In this document: piece after piece, positions 42,801 to 43,450 of the stretch
Layout: each line of letters begins with the position of its first letter
How positions within the stretch are numbered: position 1 is the first letter of the stretch
Origin: Paludibaculum sp.
Lineage (GTDB): Bacteria > Acidobacteriota > Terriglobia > Bryobacterales > Bryobacteraceae
DNA length: 43,450 bases
Assembly (NCBI GenBank): GCA_029973955.1
Contig: JARKQJ010000222.1
Location: 1-43,450 of the forward strand
Direction of reading: 5' to 3'
Translations under genes and position numbers: made by a program
Notes under the pieces: model-generated
What the model was told of the DNA's origin: nothing
Database searches by the model: none
The model's input: the letters and a program-made list of their open reading frames with translations, nothing else

Positions 42801-43039
42801 CCGTCGTCGTTGGCGGAGATGGATTTGGTTCGAAAGCCGGCCAGATTCCGGATGGAGTTCGCGGCGCGCGGAGGAGTGGTGCTGGCCGCGGCCTCCTGTT
42901 CCTGGAGGACCTCCTGGATGGTCCGCGTCACGATCACGGGCGGAGCCTCCGGCGGTTTTTCGGAGGGAGCGGTCTGGGCCCAAGATGAGAGCGTGCACAC
43001 GCACGCCAATAGAAGAGCCAGGTAAGATGCCGGCTTCAT
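36812..43039 (-). CDS. Giant secreted multidomain protein: NIDO, BACON, Ig, gingipain/caspase-like (C25) peptidase, DUF11
   Basis: 2,075 residues from ATG 43039 (AGGAGG 5 bases upstream). Residues 1-22 are a signal peptide (YLALLLACVCTLSSWAQ). Order: NIDO-type domain about 68-250 (VTIGFTVNFFGTNFTTLAVN, KIIAPFFADVDTRGAGSGLV); BACON about 265-345 (CTWTAVSNNSSWLHVLSPS); Ig-like about 425-510 (LAPLTYQWYQGTAG); a CARDB-like beta region; a C25/caspase-fold region about 700-1170 with YILIVGGDRVIPYYRTFEPM and FVGRIDG. The predicted dyad is His982 (SICHGSLNG) and Cys1027 (FVLDSCLNG). Then a DUF11 repeat about 1440-1555, a BACON-like domain near 1575-1660 and Ig/cadherin-like modules. There is no PEP-CTERM or type IX tail. 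A probable surface or secreted cysteine peptidase. Confidence 0.88.
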   Translation of the reverse strand: MKPASYLALLLACVCTLSSWAQTAPSEKPPEAPPVIVTRTIQEVLQEQEAAASTTPPRAANSIRNLAGFRTKSISANDDGSAGNVTIGFTVNFFGTNFTTLAVNNNGNLTFDGTQSAYRPYGLVQTTRKIIAPFFADVDTRGAGSGLVYYGNDTVDGHNAFGVIYDGVGYFASHVDKKNTFQVILIDRSDTGPGNFDIEFDYNSILWDYTDTSTSAAVGYSAGTGAAGTYYEFPGSLTTGAFLDSGPSALVKGSRNSNVLGRYVFPVRNGAVCTFQLSETSRAFISGGSPAGGVQFNVTASPSSCTWTAVSNNSSWLHVLSPSTSVTGSGAVKYTVDSTSAARTGTLSVAGQTYTVQQASPPAQTGALTVYISPSGIAPTFELFGPSYYRATGTSLSVPVAPAGSYRIVYGPLAGYVNPPPETKTLAAGGSTTFTGTYSRSCVAPTIQTNPADTTVTSGSSAQLTVVANGLAPLTYQWYQGTAGTTTTPVGQNSPSFITPRISASTKYWVNVGSSCGSVNSTAATVTPATLSFYSDKAWAYRVSSDPIKVYKAPGDLIDFVVQIKNDGAQSTTDVQLSLDATLFDPSFPARAFRRGSITELANKANFHTALTPADSGGSAGTRTLRLAGQTLYTTSAANPANEFIFRVQLKTPLANATLINPSVTAAGQSNVPLLNRNRVEIRNKADIILTNNKLLYRTYGTNAGDTLDDTLASQVNQLWESVVATAEARVAIIYCVDDFESPSADRSTVSTVKWEDTRKTLPYDSNPNTSTTAEETAVNAVSHTIDGLLQGWITKLGGSSLNEGRYILIVGGDRVIPYYRTFEPMLDLRSFASGYYNASNVTIADASNNYFFTDMLYRNTDGTALWRGSVQNVFVGRIDGLDPNTLVTMLRSTTRYTSSSSNVVKLENYRRNGSLDAYQTSATAVGYNVVTSTPNPGSVTLDFQPTPTQFANKTGDDPARWANLLSLFQNTRFDLWRSICHGSLNGLYNSEDKYYTYMDGDNIRSNRSALQNSLSSTNPIFVLDSCLNGLLDFDGTSKPNSNHLVHQLFSVGPRAVIASTGITYSNNISDYNTLITNSLFSQNPIGSAMNNATRSYGQSAQWRLGQFRQIMAKTLLQMNLFGAPWSRIVSPNSRASASSFKPIVERAATDALEPIVTIGYSAGSPAASMQKSLYLTVGTPTRRDADTVPHHLIDIPGFTQLHVDETTPVLPYKEINLNLPLDAYSSVSNGSGGCTGLAIDFRNPDTATLSGVTNLGGFKRYFPTFPLPAGWSDGYVDLGASAVNFDASYECSAYKTSQFTVVSVRAKPLKWTASTKKADLYTTVAGTLNYTTNASGILTSFTTDADRYFPGATAQASAGLENTSPSSQSFTVTISVLDGAGNAIASSAASQTAAYDSAAASSTTVAFPVPTTPGAYTVNVSVTDGSSTVIGTDSKSIQVDAAPYVDMAVSLTASNTGTTPGSTYTYNVSVANNGAYDASGVFVGDTLPAGLSLVSATPTVGSCSGTTSIGCNLGVLPNGVGAAITIVATGTVAGPFANRVTVSANERDPNPTNNLAGQDSASSGSATIAIDRARLVFGATNNGAASTTGEDILVSISGGSGVNWTAIPDKTWIVVTPSSGTGNGRFTVTIAAAGLAAGLNSGNILIQSPGTSNTASVRVELNVVATGASASPIINLDTPLDNSSGLASNIPVTGWALDDVGIDRVEIWRDPNPGEPTQANGLAYIGVANLVVGTRPDVEAAYPNMPYNQRAGWGYMLLTNFLPASTPGGTMGNGRYKIYAIAYDKEGKQSRSVGKTITVDNLSATKPFGTIDTPGQGETISNNPYVNFGWALTPRPASIPIDGSTISMWVDGVNLGQPTYNNYRVDIATLFPNYINKDGAVGYKYMDLSTLSNGVHTIYWVVTDNLNRTDGIGSRYFTAISSGSSRAAAPTAEEEIAMARFRPAVRLPRVARDREDQVEFRTGYNQQVPLEPLPAAENGLRHIRIEQLDRIELHLPASPGGWRGAMLVLGEERALPVGSSWDPDQGAFYWQLGPAGLGEYDLVFEPVSSGGELMKVPIHVTVAPLRTAAEREGR

Positions 43040-43139
43040 GGTGTTCCTCCTGATGGTTGAGAACGAGGCAACCTCTGAGGTGCCGAAAGCTGAAAAAAAG
43101 CGGGCGTGCATCCGAGCCGGCCAGATTCAGCGCTTCTCC

Positions 43140-43250
43140 GAACGAGCCCAGATTGTACTCCGGTGAAGGGCCAATTAAAAGGAGAAAAAGATGTAATTGC
43201 TTGGAAGTTGAGTACTGTGGGTACTGGGTGGGTTTCGGTGGGGTAGTGTA
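43140..43250 (-). promoter_or_regulatory. AT-richer upstream segment of the giant gene
   Basis: The 110 bp above the gene start are AT-richer than their surroundings and include TACAAT (minus strand, 43152-43157), a reasonable -10, about 113 bp before the ATG; the -35 region 17 bp further up is only TTTTAA. The long untranslated leader 43040-43150 holds no recognised element. Weak evidence. Confidence 0.2.
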
Positions 43251-43290
43251 GCTTCGGGAGTGGCGGCTCAGGGGGAACGGGATGGGAAGT

Positions 43291-43450
43291 GTGGCGACGG
43301 GACTGCGTCTCGGGGGAGTACGGTTGCACGGTGGGGCCGGGACTTCGTCTCGGGGGAGTACGGCTGCACGGTGGCGCCGGGACTGCGTCTTGGGGGAGTA
43401 CGGTTGCACGGTGGGGCCGGGACTTCGTCTCGGGGGAGTACGGCTGCACG
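43291..43450. repeat. 40-bp direct tandem repeat, four copies, continuing past the window edge
   Basis: Units begin at 43291, 43331, 43371 and 43411. Each runs GTGGSGMCGGGACTKCGTCT then YGGGGGAGTACGGYTGCACG. Copies 2 and 4 are identical; copies 1 and 3 differ at two positions and share ACTGCG and GGTTGC, so the true unit is an 80-bp dimer. Within each unit CCGGGAC-TTC/TGC-GTCTCGG can form a small hairpin in copies 2 and 4. There are no unique spacers, so this is not CRISPR. The array abuts the window end and its full length is unknown. Confidence 0.93.

Noticed and set aside
43291..43450. Possible CRISPR array
   Set aside because: Units abut without spacers, and no cas genes are present.

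Overview
The window looks like a chromosomal piece of a high-GC acidobacterium, most likely near Bryobacterales/Solibacter. This is inferred from protein style: an Oar-type TonB-dependent receptor with an N-terminal carboxypeptidase-regulatory domain, the CadC-like regulator domain common in that group, many small secreted beta-propeller and thioredoxin-fold proteins, Tat-tagged hydrolase-like proteins, a PEP-CTERM protein and BACON/Ig multidomain exoproteins. No rRNA, tRNA, CRISPR array or intact insertion sequence was seen.

Layout. 1-5.2 kb: the 5' part of a secreted YVTN beta-propeller (cut by the window edge), a uroporphyrinogen-decarboxylase-family protein, a secreted hypothetical and a PAS-containing chemotaxis receptor. 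5.2-10.2 kb: a membrane-anchored regulator divergent from a large TonB-dependent receptor. 10.2-16.1 kb: an isoprenylcysteine-methyltransferase-like membrane protein coupled to an NAD-binding epimerase-like protein, a membrane adenylate cyclase, a secreted-type SAM methyltransferase, a TlpA-like thioredoxin protein and a secreted hypothetical. 16.2-19.7 kb: a Tat-exported glycosidase-like protein and a double thioredoxin-fold protein. 19.7-20.5 kb: a 13-bp minisatellite and the relic of a second TonB receptor. 20.5-24.2 kb: a secreted hypothetical and a DUF362 protein coupled by an ATGA overlap, then a family 9 glycosyltransferase. 24.2-30.7 kb: a two-glutamate glycoside hydrolase with an inserted carbohydrate-binding module followed 3 bp later by a Kef/CPA2 antiporter, a YciI-like secreted protein and the dipeptidase PepD. 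30.7-36.8 kb: a hairpin-rich intergenic region, a TPR protein, a PEP-CTERM protein and the coupled DUF2339-DUF3999 pair with a decayed copy of the DUF3999 3' end downstream. 36.8-43.45 kb: a 2,075-residue secreted protein (NIDO, BACON, Ig, gingipain/caspase-like domain with a His-Cys pair, DUF11), with a strong terminator and an alternating 40-bp tandem repeat upstream.

The most notable large-scale signal is compositional. Left of about 23 kb the + strand is C-rich whatever the gene orientation; right of about 24 kb it is G-rich whatever the orientation. This is the pattern expected at a replication origin or at the junction of an inversion or misassembly. The strongest candidate for new biology is the giant NIDO/C25-like exoprotein and the repeat array beyond its start. 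The genes otherwise suggest a predatory or polymer-degrading, envelope-rich lifestyle (outer-membrane uptake, secreted hydrolases, extracytoplasmic redox folding, envelope-tethered signalling); that picture is inference.
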